A DNA stretch of 62,213 nucleotides from Planctomycetales bacterium (GTDB lineage Bacteria > Planctomycetota > Planctomycetia > Pirellulales > Pirellulaceae): NCBI GenBank assembly GCA_020426625.1, contig JAGQPR010000002.1:1-62213 (forward strand). The letters run 5' to 3'. Both the position numbers and the translations under genes were made by a program. Positions 46,867 to 57,306 of the stretch are shown here, piece by piece (position 1 is the first letter of the stretch; every line of letters begins with the position of its first letter). The notes under the pieces were generated by a model. The model saw only the letters and a program-made list of their open reading frames with translations, did no database searches and had not been told where the DNA came from.

Positions 46867-49800
46867 TTACCGCTGCGTTGCCTGTGGTGGTCCGAAAAGG
46901 ACCAGCGGTGCCCAGAGATACGGAAATTCGCCTCCGGCAGAATGCCGCACTGCGGCCTTGGCATCGCGCAGCGCCCTGGCATAATCGACAGCTCTATCAG
47001 GCCGATCGATTGTCCTCGTGAGAAACTCGTCCACGATGCGACTGCCATGCAACGCTTGGACCGGAGAGGCGGAAGCGAGAACGCGGCGTGCCCCAGCTTG
47101 AAGGTAAGCAGTGCAAATTGTCAGTGGCATATCGTAAGCGTACTCTTGTTTGCCGTGCAAAGTGCTGCAAGCTAACAACGTTACCAGTTCGCAGGCGGTC
47201 AAGTCTTGCTTTTCAATTTGTTCGACGGTCAGGCCAGCGTCACTGCCATCTTCCGATTCCAATATCAGAGCTGGACCGTCTGTTTGTTCATTGCCATGAG
47301 TTGCAATGAGCAAGTGGTGAATTGGCTTAACGGATGCATCAGAAACGTTGGCAACTGTCGGCCGCTTTTTCGTCGGTTCGACTGTGTCATCCAGCAGAAG
47401 ATCTACAGTCCCGCTCCACATCGCAGCCACCCGCCGCGCCACTTCAGTCGTTTGACTTACCTGGCCAAAGTTGCGCGTGCTAAAGTGTGATTTGGCAGCT
47501 ACCACCAGGCGCGATTCCTGGTCGTTAGCAAGATGACTCGGATGTGAAATCGTCTCGCAATACCAGGCGATCGAGGGTTGATAGGCGATCGGAGGCAAAC
47601 GGTCGATGACAAACGAAGTATCTGCATCGGCATCGGGAATTCGCAGGGCTTCGAGAGGGAGCCCATAAAGTGTGCTGTCGGGGAAGACAAGTATCGATAT
47701 CTTGGAATCAGCTTTCAGCAGGAGCGTCCGCAGGTCATTGGGAAACAACCATTCTCCCAATTGCAAAGCAGCTTGATTGTAGGTTTGCCACCACACAGCT
47801 TGCTCGTCCTTTGTTGTGGGTGGCGATAATGCACTGCGATACTGAACGATTTGCGAATTCAATGTGCCAGCCAAGCCAGCGCGACGCCCTGCAGGCGGAC
47901 GGAGTTCAAAAGAACTCACCTGTCCACCAAAAATAAGGAACGCATATTTGCCTGTGCCGGACAAATGATAGTAGATAGCCGACCTGCCTGGAGCCTCACT
48001 GGTTCCGCTGAGTAGGATCAGTTCGTTGATGGCGTTTTCGACGGCTTGCTCCTGCTCAAACGCGGTTTTGCGAATCTGCTCCTGCAGCGTCCTCTGTCTC
48101 GTTAAAAGTAAATGCTGAGACTCTTGATCAGCCGCTCGGCTGGTATCCTGGCGATAAAAAGAGTGTTGCAATTGGTCGCGAACATTGTGCAGCTCTGTCT
48201 GCAATTTTTGCCTAACCAGAAACCGTTCCGCGGTACGATCGGATAGCATGCGGTTGCGTTTCTTCTCGGCGTACAGCAAGGCCTTCTTGTCCGTGGCAGG
48301 TTCTGACTGGACCTTGTGTGCATAAAAATCTATCAAGCGATCGAAGGCAACTGAGAAACGGTTCCAAAACCGAGCGCGCTGCTGAGGTGAATCTGAAATT
48401 TCCATGCGCACTTGGTCCAATAGCTGAATGGCGCTTTCGAACGCGGGCAATGCCATATCACTCTGTTCGAGAGCGAGCGCAATTTCGCCAACATTGCACT
48501 TCACCGCATACGACAAGAGAGGATAAACACCTCTTTCGTCGAGTATTCCTCTGGCTTCACAGGCCTGATTCAAAGCTGTCGTCAATTCATTGTTCTCTGT
48601 CTCGGACGCATATGGATTGACTCCATGACCGCTTATTGCAGTCCACAGCAGTTCCAGCTGCTGTTGTTGCTGTTTCAATCGCTCGAACTCGCGATTCAGT
48701 TGTTCGATGCTTCCCTCAATCTCTACTCGCTCGGCAGACGCCACGCTACGGAAGGTCGTAGCCAAGTTGCTACGAGCATTTCTGTATCTGCCTAAGTTCG
48801 CTTCAAACTTACGCATCTCAACTTGGTACTCAGTCAGTAGCTGCCGTCGCCAACGTTCATAAATTAGCCGCGACCGAAAATGAAGAATTCTCGCATGATC
48901 GACCGGCGCAATTTCGCTGGATTGAGTCAACAAGTTGTCCCAAATTGCGGCGGCCCTTTCTGCGTGCTTGTTCGCGTCTTCCGGCGAGCCCAAGGGAACA
49001 TAGTCAAGGAAGCGATTGAAATAGAACATTGCGTCCAAATGCGCGACCTGCGTTTTCAGCCGAACGGGAACCACTTCAGACTCCTGACAGATCTTTAGCG
49101 ACGCGTCCAGTTGCCGTCTGAGCTCTCGCCAGGTGACTTCTTGTTGGTCCAAGTCGTCTGACTCGACCGTTGCGATTCCTGACCGAAATCCCAGCAGCGC
49201 GAACAAGGATTCCGCTCGACATACATGGAATGCAAGTAGATTCGAATGATCATCCGCGATCTGGCGGCGAAATCCCAGGGCTTGTGCGCTGAACGTCCCT
49301 GCCAAGCGATATTCCAGCGTGGTACGATAAACTGTAGCCAAATCGAGCAGTGCCAGGCTGAATGCTTCCCGATCTTCAAAGTTGTCCAGTGGCTGTGGGT
49401 TCAACAGAAGACTATCTACCAAAAGAACAAGCTGAGTAGAGTGGAATTCTTGAAGTGGTTTGCCCGCAGCCTGCCAAGCTACCATGCCCAATGTTCTCAG
49501 GGCGATGGAATACTCGCCACTGGCTAGTTGCAGTCTTCCGCGAGAAAGTTCCATTTTCAGACGCAGTGATTTGTCTTCAAAATGTGCAAACGCTTCATGT
49601 GCGCGATCCAGCCAGCGGGCTGCCTGGACGACGGACCCAATTTCCCGCTCAATTTCAGCGTGCAGAATCTGTGCGCGAACTTGCATTGGTAAATCTGCGG
49701 GTTGCAGCTCGGCAAAAAAGGCCGCCGCCGGAGGATGTTTGTTGTCCGCTGCGTATTCGCCGGTCAAGTTTTGTTGTGCCAAGCGATAGTCACCGAGGCG

Positions 49801-51132
49801 CACCTGGAGGGCAGCCAACATCACGCGGCATTGCACCAAGAGCGGATCATTCGGCAATCTCAGTTGCTTGAGTATGTCGAACTGAGCTAGCAAGTCATTC
49901 ACGTTCTCATAGCGGTGGGTTCCGCTAACTTCATCCAGTATTCGGCTAATGTCGACAATTCCCTGCTGGGCGATGGAAAGCCACGCTCGTTTCTCAGCAG
50001 GATCTTCCATGGTTTTTTCCAGCAAATCTCTGCTTTCCTGATAGCCCTGTTCTGAGCGCTGCAAATAAACGATGGACGCAGCTCGACTAGTGGCAACGCT
50101 TTCGCTGGCTGCATCTCGCGCCATCCAGATCACCTCCCCCACAGCGCGAAGGCACTCTGCCCGTTCCAGCCGATGCTTGATCTGGCTTTTGCTTTCTGCT
50201 TCGGCCCTACCTTCACGCATTAGCTCGGTCAAATCTGCCACAAATCGCTCGCGCACAAGTCGTTCCTGCACCAATTCTGATCGCATGCGATAGAGACCAG
50301 CGATTTCCCTCCTCAGCTCAGACGCATTTGCATGGTCTTTGGGAAGTTCGCCATACAAGGTAAGCAGCAATTGGGCTGCCGCCTGGGCATCACCGCTTGC
50401 TTCTTTCTCGGCAGCCAGCGCCTTGCGAGCAGCGATATAGGCTGCTTCGTCTTGCTGGGGATTCGCTGCAACAACGATGGCCTGAGCTCGCAGGAGGATA
50501 TCAGCCCAAATCTCAGCGGCTTTGGCGGGGCTATCCAGCGCGAGTGCTTGCGCTTTGAGCACCAGGAAGTCCATTTCAGCGGCTCTATACCGCTGCATAC
50601 TGGCCAGCTGGATAGCTTCATTGAGCACGATTCGCAGCTGGCGTTTTACCGAAACGCGTTCGGCGCTTGATGGCATGGATTGAATTCGGTTGAAACGAGA
50701 CAAACCCAGAATTCGCAAGCTTTCCAGCTTGCGTTGCAGGGTGATGTCTTGTGACACTGACGCGCTCAGACGACCCGGTAGCTTTTCGTCCGCTAGCAGG
50801 GACAGGCCCTGAAGAATATGGGCTTCAGCGTCAAGATACTGTCTCGAATGGAAAAACAGGTCCCCCAACAAGAGCAGCCGCCAGGCTTCGTGCGATCGCC
50901 ACTGGCTGTTATCCTGCGTATCAAGCAAATCGGCCGCGGGCAGCAGCGCGCCAACATCAATGTACCGGTGTACCTCGCGAATCTGATTCTCTTTCGCCAG
51001 GGAACTCGATGGCTGGGCAAATCCCGAATCTATGGTTGAATTCATCAAGCAAGCCACAATCGCAGCCGCAAGGCAAAAACGCAACAAACACTGATTCAGA
51101 AAAAAAGGCCTTGGCACGGAATCTATTCCCAA
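46867..51132 (-). CDS. Exported TPR-CHAT (caspase-like) protein
   Basis: 1,421 residues from TTG 51130-51132; a GTG five codons later is also possible. The N-terminus is a signal peptide or anchor (FCLAAAIVACLMNSTIDS). Residues ~60-900 are helical TPR-type repeats with many AAEI/YRxAE helices, including a Gln-rich coiled coil (LNREFERLKQQQQQLELLW). The last ~350 residues are a CHAT peptidase domain: ILVFPDSTLYGLPLEALRI, catalytic His1279 in LLIATHGNEQ, catalytic Cys1322 in LLACSTLHGK, then YLQAGARRVLASASPV. Both dyad residues are present. CHAT proteins are clan CD proteases related to caspases and separase. The start overlaps the stop of the kinase gene upstream, so the two are translationally coupled. 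Confidence 0.9.
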   Translation of the reverse strand: MGIDSVPRPFFLNQCLLRFCLAAAIVACLMNSTIDSGFAQPSSSLAKENQIREVHRYIDVGALLPAADLLDTQDNSQWRSHEAWRLLLLGDLFFHSRQYLDAEAHILQGLSLLADEKLPGRLSASVSQDITLQRKLESLRILGLSRFNRIQSMPSSAERVSVKRQLRIVLNEAIQLASMQRYRAAEMDFLVLKAQALALDSPAKAAEIWADILLRAQAIVVAANPQQDEAAYIAARKALAAEKEASGDAQAAAQLLLTLYGELPKDHANASELRREIAGLYRMRSELVQERLVRERFVADLTELMREGRAEAESKSQIKHRLERAECLRAVGEVIWMARDAASESVATSRAASIVYLQRSEQGYQESRDLLEKTMEDPAEKRAWLSIAQQGIVDISRILDEVSGTHRYENVNDLLAQFDILKQLRLPNDPLLVQCRVMLAALQVRLGDYRLAQQNLTGEYAADNKHPPAAAFFAELQPADLPMQVRAQILHAEIEREIGSVVQAARWLDRAHEAFAHFEDKSLRLKMELSRGRLQLASGEYSIALRTLGMVAWQAAGKPLQEFHSTQLVLLVDSLLLNPQPLDNFEDREAFSLALLDLATVYRTTLEYRLAGTFSAQALGFRRQIADDHSNLLAFHVCRAESLFALLGFRSGIATVESDDLDQQEVTWRELRRQLDASLKICQESEVVPVRLKTQVAHLDAMFYFNRFLDYVPLGSPEDANKHAERAAAIWDNLLTQSSEIAPVDHARILHFRSRLIYERWRRQLLTEYQVEMRKFEANLGRYRNARSNLATTFRSVASAERVEIEGSIEQLNREFERLKQQQQQLELLWTAISGHGVNPYASETENNELTTALNQACEARGILDERGVYPLLSYAVKCNVGEIALALEQSDMALPAFESAIQLLDQVRMEISDSPQQRARFWNRFSVAFDRLIDFYAHKVQSEPATDKKALLYAEKKRNRMLSDRTAERFLVRQKLQTELHNVRDQLQHSFYRQDTSRAADQESQHLLLTRQRTLQEQIRKTAFEQEQAVENAINELILLSGTSEAPGRSAIYYHLSGTGKYAFLIFGGQVSSFELRPPAGRRAGLAGTLNSQIVQYRSALSPPTTKDEQAVWWQTYNQAALQLGEWLFPNDLRTLLLKADSKISILVFPDSTLYGLPLEALRIPDADADTSFVIDRLPPIAYQPSIAWYCETISHPSHLANDQESRLVVAAKSHFSTRNFGQVSQTTEVARRVAAMWSGTVDLLLDDTVEPTKKRPTVANVSDASVKPIHHLLIATHGNEQTDGPALILESEDGSDAGLTVEQIEKQDLTACELVTLLACSTLHGKQEYAYDMPLTICTAYLQAGARRVLASASPVQALHGSRIVDEFLTRTIDRPDRAVDYARALRDAKAAVRHSAGGEFPYLWAPLVLFGPPQATQR

Positions 51133-53051
51133 TCGTTATGAGCAAACATACGCATGTGCCAGCAGCCATCCTCAAATAGTTCTCGTACCAACTCAATAAG
51201 TTTGTGGTCAATGATTGTGGGGTTGGTTGGGCTGCTTCCCAGATCAATCCATTTGCCAATCGCCTTAAAACCTTCTTGCGGAACTGCAAGACCGAGATTC
51301 TCTACAGTTGGGAAGTTTGGGTCAAACGCTTTCAACTCTGCCAGCCTTTGGGAATCCACCTTCGTCGAGGCGGTTCCAACTAGGACCAGCACGACGCCTG
51401 GCTCGTTCGACCGATTGAACATGTAGTAGTGGTCGTAGTCGGTATCCTCCGCTGCAGGAAACAATACGGATGTTCCCTTCTCCACTGGATCGTTCCAGAG
51501 AGGGCTTTGTCCCGATGAACTAAAGATCATCACATAGAAGAAGCTGGAACTATTGGAACGCGCATACACATTAACTCGATCTCGGTTGCCGAGCTTTTCT
51601 AGATCCTTGCTGGGGAACTCGCCAGCCGCTAGTCTTCCATCGACTCTTGCTAGTACTTGTACGTCGTCAAGCAGAGGTGGAGGTAGTGGATTGATGAGTC
51701 TGCCAACCCATCCTGGGACACCCGTCGATGCTGCCGCCAAGAATAGGATGCCAGCGCACAGCCCGAACCAAGCAAGCCATGTCTTTTTTAAAGGCGGTTT
51801 CTGCTGCGTGAGTCGCAAGGCTTCAGCCATCCTGAGAGCGTTCTGGGGACGATCGCGTGGTTCCTTCTCCAGAGCTTGCAAGCAAATGTCGTCGAGCGTC
51901 TTGGGAATGTCACGACACAAAGTGCCAGGTGCGGTTGGACTGGTTTCCAGAATCAGCCGCATCACCTCAGTCGCATCACTATGTTCGAACGGAAATTTTC
52001 GGGTCAGGAGGGCGTAAAGCACGACTCCCAGTGAGTAGATATCGGTCTTTTCATTGGCTTGGCTAGCCCGTCCAGCCGCAACCTCTGGGCTCATATAGAG
52101 CCAACTGCCCATGCGAGTCTTGTCATCGCAGAAAAATCGGCGATCAACACTGGCCAGTCCAAAATCAGTTAGATAGGCCTTGCCAGAATTGTCGATCAGA
52201 ATGTTCTCCATCTTGATATCGCGGTGGACTAGATCTTTGGTGTGTGCCAAATGAAGCCCTTCAGCGATGGATGCGACCCAGTCTACAGCCTGGGCTATAC
52301 TATATGGCCTGGACCGGACGAATCTCGCCAGCGACTGTCCTTCGATCAATTGAAATACGATGTACGGGCCCTGCGGGCAATGCCCTGTATCATAGACGCG
52401 AACGATGTTTTCATGTTCGATGCGCGCTGCTGCCCGCGCCTCGTGAAGAAATGCCTTTGCATACTCAGCGTGACTCGACCCTGAGAGCTGTAATTTGACG
52501 GCGACTTCGCGAACAATCAGTGTGTCTTGACATCGATATACAGCACCAAAGCCCCCGGTGCCCAATTCTTCCAATACACGGTAGCGACCGTCAATCATCT
52601 TTGGTTGACGCGCTGTCGAAGCGATGGCTTCACTCACGTCAGCGCCGATAGCTTCAGCTGTCTCCGGCGGGAAAGTTACTTCACGATGCTGTTGACGAAA
52701 CTCTTGCGGATTAAAAGCTGGATCATTATGAAGTCGGTTGTTATACTCTGCCAATGTCAGTTCCAAGGCGGAGTTTGGCTGATTGGCAAGCTCAACGTAC
52801 TCCTGCAAATAGTCGATCGCTGCTCGGCCTTGCTGCAATTGCCAACGCCTTTCCATGTCAACTAGAGACAGTTCCAGCAGAGCCGCATTGCGGAACTCAG
52901 GCGTAATGTCTTGAGTGATTCCTACCAGGTCGGGGAAGCGAACTCCTTGTTGGAATTTGGATTCGTATTCTTCCACGCATTTTGCTAACTCCTGGTACTC
53001 CTCAGACAGGAAACTACTTGGCGAGTCTTCATGGTCGTTGTATGTAGTCAT
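51123..53051 (-). CDS. Membrane Ser/Thr protein kinase with DUF4384-like outer domain
   Basis: About 642 residues from ATG 53049-53051; longer starts would overlap the upstream gene. An N-terminal helical region (~1-155) of a kind common in planctomycete kinases comes first. The kinase domain follows: LGTGGFGAVYRC, catalytic loop HRDIKMENILID with Asp278, TDFGLAS, SPEVAAGRASQANEKTDIYSLG. A membrane helix (WLAWFGLCAGILFLAAAS) precedes ~170 extracytoplasmic residues resembling DUF4384 (VNVYARSNSSSFFYVMIFSS; EKGTSVLFPAAED). It lies 16 nt after the surface-protein stop, and its own stop overlaps the CHAT start by 10 nt. I infer that the outer domain senses a signal and the kinase acts on the ECF sigma factor or another cytoplasmic target. 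Confidence 0.9.
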   Translation of the reverse strand: MTTYNDHEDSPSSFLSEEYQELAKCVEEYESKFQQGVRFPDLVGITQDITPEFRNAALLELSLVDMERRWQLQQGRAAIDYLQEYVELANQPNSALELTLAEYNNRLHNDPAFNPQEFRQQHREVTFPPETAEAIGADVSEAIASTARQPKMIDGRYRVLEELGTGGFGAVYRCQDTLIVREVAVKLQLSGSSHAEYAKAFLHEARAAARIEHENIVRVYDTGHCPQGPYIVFQLIEGQSLARFVRSRPYSIAQAVDWVASIAEGLHLAHTKDLVHRDIKMENILIDNSGKAYLTDFGLASVDRRFFCDDKTRMGSWLYMSPEVAAGRASQANEKTDIYSLGVVLYALLTRKFPFEHSDATEVMRLILETSPTAPGTLCRDIPKTLDDICLQALEKEPRDRPQNALRMAEALRLTQQKPPLKKTWLAWFGLCAGILFLAAASTGVPGWVGRLINPLPPPLLDDVQVLARVDGRLAAGEFPSKDLEKLGNRDRVNVYARSNSSSFFYVMIFSSSGQSPLWNDPVEKGTSVLFPAAEDTDYDHYYMFNRSNEPGVVLVLVGTASTKVDSQRLAELKAFDPNFPTVENLGLAVPQEGFKAIGKWIDLGSSPTNPTIIDHKLIELVRELFEDGCWHMRMFAHNDWE

Positions 53052-53067
53052 CAGGTTCAGTCCATTT

Positions 53068-56000
53068 TCAATTGTGCGCTGCGGACGAGCGGTCAAGATC
53101 GACTGGCGCAGATAGAGGAGCGGTAGTGTCGTCAAAAGACAAGCGTGTATCTGAGTCCGTTGGAATCTGCCAGGGACTACGCAGGCCCGATTTCTGCGAC
53201 GCTTTTCGGCGACGGAAAACCAACGCCATCAACGAACCGAAGGTCAGAATAATTCCCAGCACAACTACGATAAACCAGGGCCAATTTGAGGCAGATTCGG
53301 GTTCGACAGGCGACGGCGATGCGGGTGTCTTTGACGACGGTGGAATCAGATCCTCAACCGTTGGCGGTGCTTCGATCTCATGGCGCAATTGTTCGCCTGG
53401 ATCAAAGGCGGCCATACCTGGACCAAGCATATCGTCCAGGAACAACGCATCGATATCGGCAACTGGCGGTGCAAGTCGAATCATCGGTTGCGACACCTGA
53501 AGCTGGGGAGGAATCGCTTCCATGGGGTCGGTTGATGTAGGGCGCTGGATGGCACCTGCACCAATGACAATAGGTAACGGTCGCCAAACGGGAACCGCTT
53601 GGGCCAGGGGTTCATGACGACGTGGCACGTCATCGGCATCTATCGCGCGTTCCGGCTCATCGGCTGCGGTATAGAAATTCACGATTCCAAAGAAAGCAAC
53701 TGCGATTTCCAGTCGTGACACGGCTCCGCATGTTACCTGAATAACATTGCTTTGAACTTTGGCTGGCACACCCAAGTGCGCATCCGCTTGTACGACGATG
53801 AGGTATCTTCCTTCTTTGATGTTGTCAAAGCGGAAACTGCCGGAACCTAGGTTACTTTGCGTTGTCGGATCATTGTCCAGAGTAATTCGCAGGGGTTCAC
53901 CTTCGTCCCAGATGCCGTTAGCGTTCATGTCCAGGAAGACCACGGCGCCTACCACGCCTGCCTCGTCATCATCCCTCACGTTGTCAGCATTCTGGTCATG
54001 CCAAACATAACCTTCGATACTACCCAAGGTTTGGACTCTAACCACTAATTCTGCACTGTTGTTGCCGGCATCCAATTCGAAAGTTGTCGAGGTGACTAGC
54101 GCTGTAACGCTAAAGGGAGATTCCAGGTCGCCTTGCAGAATGATTTCTATGGTTGCAAGCCACGAGGACGTCACGTCCGGTTTTAGCGCGTCCAATTCAA
54201 TCCAGATGGTATCCCCCAACACGCGTGTGAAGCCAAGAGACTGTACCGACACAAATTGACCGTATCCCTCAGGTAGATCAATTCGCACCGTGACATTCTG
54301 TGCCTCGACGAATCCTTGGTTTTCAAGCAAAACTTGAAAGCCCACGTTTGTTTCTGAGCAAGTGAGACTCGCAGGACCAACTAGATCAACAACGAGATCA
54401 GCCCAACGTGGCTGTACCAAAATTTCGGCGCGATCGTCCTCCGCCTGCTGGTCGCCAGGGACCGAATCTGGATCGAAAGAAGTTGAGGACGTGATCTCTG
54501 CTACCAAGGTCGTTGCGCGTGGCGAAAGCACGCGAGCTACAATCTCCAATTGCTGACGTGCAGTATCAGCAGGCACCGTCCACAAGCCTGTCGTAAAATC
54601 GTAAACGCCATTAGTGGCAATTGAGGTGAGAAATTGGTATTCATGCATTGGAAGAGGAAATTCGACCAAGACGCTATCGGCCGGGTCAGGACCGGAATTC
54701 AAAACTTCAATAGTAAACGTGACTTCATCGCCGACACTGGGTCTGTCTTCGGAAACAGCGCCGACGAGCGAAAGATCTGCCACCAGCGGATCTAACAGCA
54801 AGCTACTTTGATCATCCTCGATTGTTGAATGGTTTCCAACTGTGGAATCTGGGTCAAACAAGTTGGCTTGAATCAATTCGACGACAACTTGTTTGTCTGC
54901 GGCATCCTCAACGACAATCTCCCACACCAAAGATTCTGATTTGCCGACGGCTAACTGCGGAATAGGATAGTCCTTAACGATCAGCGCGACGTCGGTAGCA
55001 ATATCAATCAACGATGCTCGCAGAACAATGTCGTTTACCTGTGAATTCCCATCGTTGCGAGTCACGATAGAGAATTGCACCTTTTCGTGACTCATGGGCC
55101 GGGGGCGGTTTGTAGATACTTCCACCGAAAGATCTGCCCAACGCGGTTGGATTCGCGTTTCAGCACGATTGTCGGATTCAAAGTCATCACCAGACAACAA
55201 AGTTGCCACGATTCCCACTTCCCCAGTGACGGTCGACGTGACCAGTGTAGCGTCGGTTCCAATTGTCAATGGAAGCGTCAGCGAACGGTCTGTTGGCATG
55301 ACACCCAACCTGTCAATTGTCCATACTCGCGTTGCCTGGTCATACTCCGCGGGTGCAGTTAGGACTGTCATGCCCGCAGGAAGATCGAGCTGAACTTGCA
55401 CGTCCTGCATTGGGAACCAACCTGTGTTTTCAACGATGACCGAAAGCGACAAGTCCGACTGGATATCAACTTTGCTTTCGAGAGCATCAATTGCCAAAGC
55501 CAAGTTTGCATATCGCGGGGTCACATTTACGCTATCCCAATCATCTTCAGCTGGCGATCCGTTGTTAAAAATTGAATCGGGGTCCAATCGATCGGCATCG
55601 ACGATTTCAGCTGTGACCGACATTTCAAGAATTGATATGACTCTTGCCTGGAACCGAAATATAGTAGGTGGATCGTTGAACATGGCTGAACTAGCAGACA
55701 GAGTCAGTTGCTGCCCCTGCAAGGCTCCATCCCATTCTTCGAGTTCCAGACCGGCAGGCAGCTCCACCTTGATCTGCACATCGCTTACGTTGCTGATACC
55801 GTGATTGGTTAGCGATAACTCGAATTCCAATGAATCTCCAACTCGCGGAGTCAAATCGCTGGCACTCAGCTCAAGCGACAGATCAGCCCATTGCAAGTAG
55901 AGCGCTTGCACCGACGAGTTGTTGTAATCGACAGGATCGGGTAGATCGGAGTTGATAGAAACGTCGAAGGTCTCAAACGTGGGTGGCGACTGCGATAGCA

Positions 56001-57306
56001 AAAGTGAGCGATCCGATCTCAACGGCAGTAGTAGGGTCCTTTCTTGACCTACCTGCAGAGGACCGACTTGCCATTCATCGCCTGCCAGGGTTGAATCATT
56101 CAGATCTGCATAGAAACCAGTTGGCAGACTCCAATGAACCACGGCTTGTTCGACGTTGTTGGGGCCAGCGTTGCTTACTGTGATTTCGTAATGGGCTGTC
56201 GAACCAACAACGTGATCGATCGGTCCATCGACCCGAACGCTGAGGTCTGAAATTGGCACGGAATTGACGAATTCTGTGTCGATTTCAATTCTACCTATCG
56301 TGTCTACTTTGGTGATCGCGCCCGAAAGAGACGCTACTGGGCTCAGGTCTGCTGGCAGGCTGGGCAGTATCTCCAGCTCCACCGCACCAGCGTTGGCAAT
56401 CACTGATTCAGGTATTTGTATCAATCCTTCATTTGCAACAGAGCGAAACGAGTCGAAGTCAAACAGCAAGTCTGAATTGCCTCCGGGCGACACAAGCTGC
56501 TGAGCGCGATACACCGTTCCGTCAATTGCATGGACCTTCATTCGAACAAAGATTTCTCGCGACAGTTCCGGTAGCTCAACGCGAAATCCCCTTGCGTCGC
56601 CAGCGCGGAGATCAACGCCTCCCAAGCCGCTTTGATCGACTGCCAGGTATTCGCCTCCTTGGCCATCCCAAATAGCGCGCCAATTAACAAATCTGGCCGG
56701 TTCCGCACCAAACATCAGTCCCGATTCTTGGGAAACTTGGAGGCTTGCAATGGTTTGTAAATCATCGACCGTAAGGGAAACATCACGCTCGCCTCCCAAC
56801 ACTTTGCTGATTTGCAGTGAGCGAAACGCACTTTCGGTTACGCCTGTGAGCGACACGTCACCTTGATCGAAGCTGTCGACTATCTGCTTGGTCGCCGAGA
56901 CAATGATTGCGTCTGAAACTCGCTCGTCGAGTTCCAGTGGGCCGATTGACTGTTTCAGTTGCCTGAGCCAATACACTCCTTCGTCCAGCGCGGAAAAGAC
57001 TATCTTCCCCAGCTGATCACTAGAATCCGATGTTAACCATTCATCACCTTGGCCTTCTTCCGCTGGATCGAAAACGCCGTCTCCATCGTCACGAAACAAT
57101 TCGACGGTTGCATTGGCGACCGCTGACTGTTGAACCATGCCAGCTTCGTCGATGGTTTGATGCTGGACAGATACTGCGATGTTGCCTAGGTCTAAGGCGA
57201 ACAGGTGGCGGCCCTCAAGCTGCTCAAATGTCAGCGCGTCGCGTCGCAAACCTGTCACAGGCCGACGAGTCGTCGTTTTTTCGACGAAAAATGTGTGGCG
57301 TGTCAT
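53068..57306 (-). CDS. Giant DUF11-repeat surface protein with C-terminal anchor
   Basis: 1,412 residues. The N-terminus has the planctomycete motif FEQLEGRHLFALDLG. A first SdrB-like segment (FRDDGDGVFDPAEEGQGDEW) follows, then a domain of unknown type, then about six DUF11/CARDB-type repeats of ~120 residues. Each repeat opens with a xxWADLSLE-like strand and holds NxGxSxVxDVxIxVxLPAG. A second SdrB-like domain follows (GYVWHDQNADNVRDDDEAGV). The end is Pro-rich, with one membrane helix (WPWFIVVVLGIILTFGSLMAL) and a basic stop-transfer tail. This is a rod-like surface protein anchored in the membrane. It is divergent from the ECF sigma gene and heads the operon with the kinase and CHAT genes. 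Confidence 0.88.
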   Translation of the reverse strand: MTRHTFFVEKTTTRRPVTGLRRDALTFEQLEGRHLFALDLGNIAVSVQHQTIDEAGMVQQSAVANATVELFRDDGDGVFDPAEEGQGDEWLTSDSSDQLGKIVFSALDEGVYWLRQLKQSIGPLELDERVSDAIIVSATKQIVDSFDQGDVSLTGVTESAFRSLQISKVLGGERDVSLTVDDLQTIASLQVSQESGLMFGAEPARFVNWRAIWDGQGGEYLAVDQSGLGGVDLRAGDARGFRVELPELSREIFVRMKVHAIDGTVYRAQQLVSPGGNSDLLFDFDSFRSVANEGLIQIPESVIANAGAVELEILPSLPADLSPVASLSGAITKVDTIGRIEIDTEFVNSVPISDLSVRVDGPIDHVVGSTAHYEITVSNAGPNNVEQAVVHWSLPTGFYADLNDSTLAGDEWQVGPLQVGQERTLLLPLRSDRSLLLSQSPPTFETFDVSINSDLPDPVDYNNSSVQALYLQWADLSLELSASDLTPRVGDSLEFELSLTNHGISNVSDVQIKVELPAGLELEEWDGALQGQQLTLSASSAMFNDPPTIFRFQARVISILEMSVTAEIVDADRLDPDSIFNNGSPAEDDWDSVNVTPRYANLALAIDALESKVDIQSDLSLSVIVENTGWFPMQDVQVQLDLPAGMTVLTAPAEYDQATRVWTIDRLGVMPTDRSLTLPLTIGTDATLVTSTVTGEVGIVATLLSGDDFESDNRAETRIQPRWADLSVEVSTNRPRPMSHEKVQFSIVTRNDGNSQVNDIVLRASLIDIATDVALIVKDYPIPQLAVGKSESLVWEIVVEDAADKQVVVELIQANLFDPDSTVGNHSTIEDDQSSLLLDPLVADLSLVGAVSEDRPSVGDEVTFTIEVLNSGPDPADSVLVEFPLPMHEYQFLTSIATNGVYDFTTGLWTVPADTARQQLEIVARVLSPRATTLVAEITSSTSFDPDSVPGDQQAEDDRAEILVQPRWADLVVDLVGPASLTCSETNVGFQVLLENQGFVEAQNVTVRIDLPEGYGQFVSVQSLGFTRVLGDTIWIELDALKPDVTSSWLATIEIILQGDLESPFSVTALVTSTTFELDAGNNSAELVVRVQTLGSIEGYVWHDQNADNVRDDDEAGVVGAVVFLDMNANGIWDEGEPLRITLDNDPTTQSNLGSGSFRFDNIKEGRYLIVVQADAHLGVPAKVQSNVIQVTCGAVSRLEIAVAFFGIVNFYTAADEPERAIDADDVPRRHEPLAQAVPVWRPLPIVIGAGAIQRPTSTDPMEAIPPQLQVSQPMIRLAPPVADIDALFLDDMLGPGMAAFDPGEQLRHEIEAPPTVEDLIPPSSKTPASPSPVEPESASNWPWFIVVVLGIILTFGSLMALVFRRRKASQKSGLRSPWQIPTDSDTRLSFDDTTAPLSAPVDLDRSSAAHN

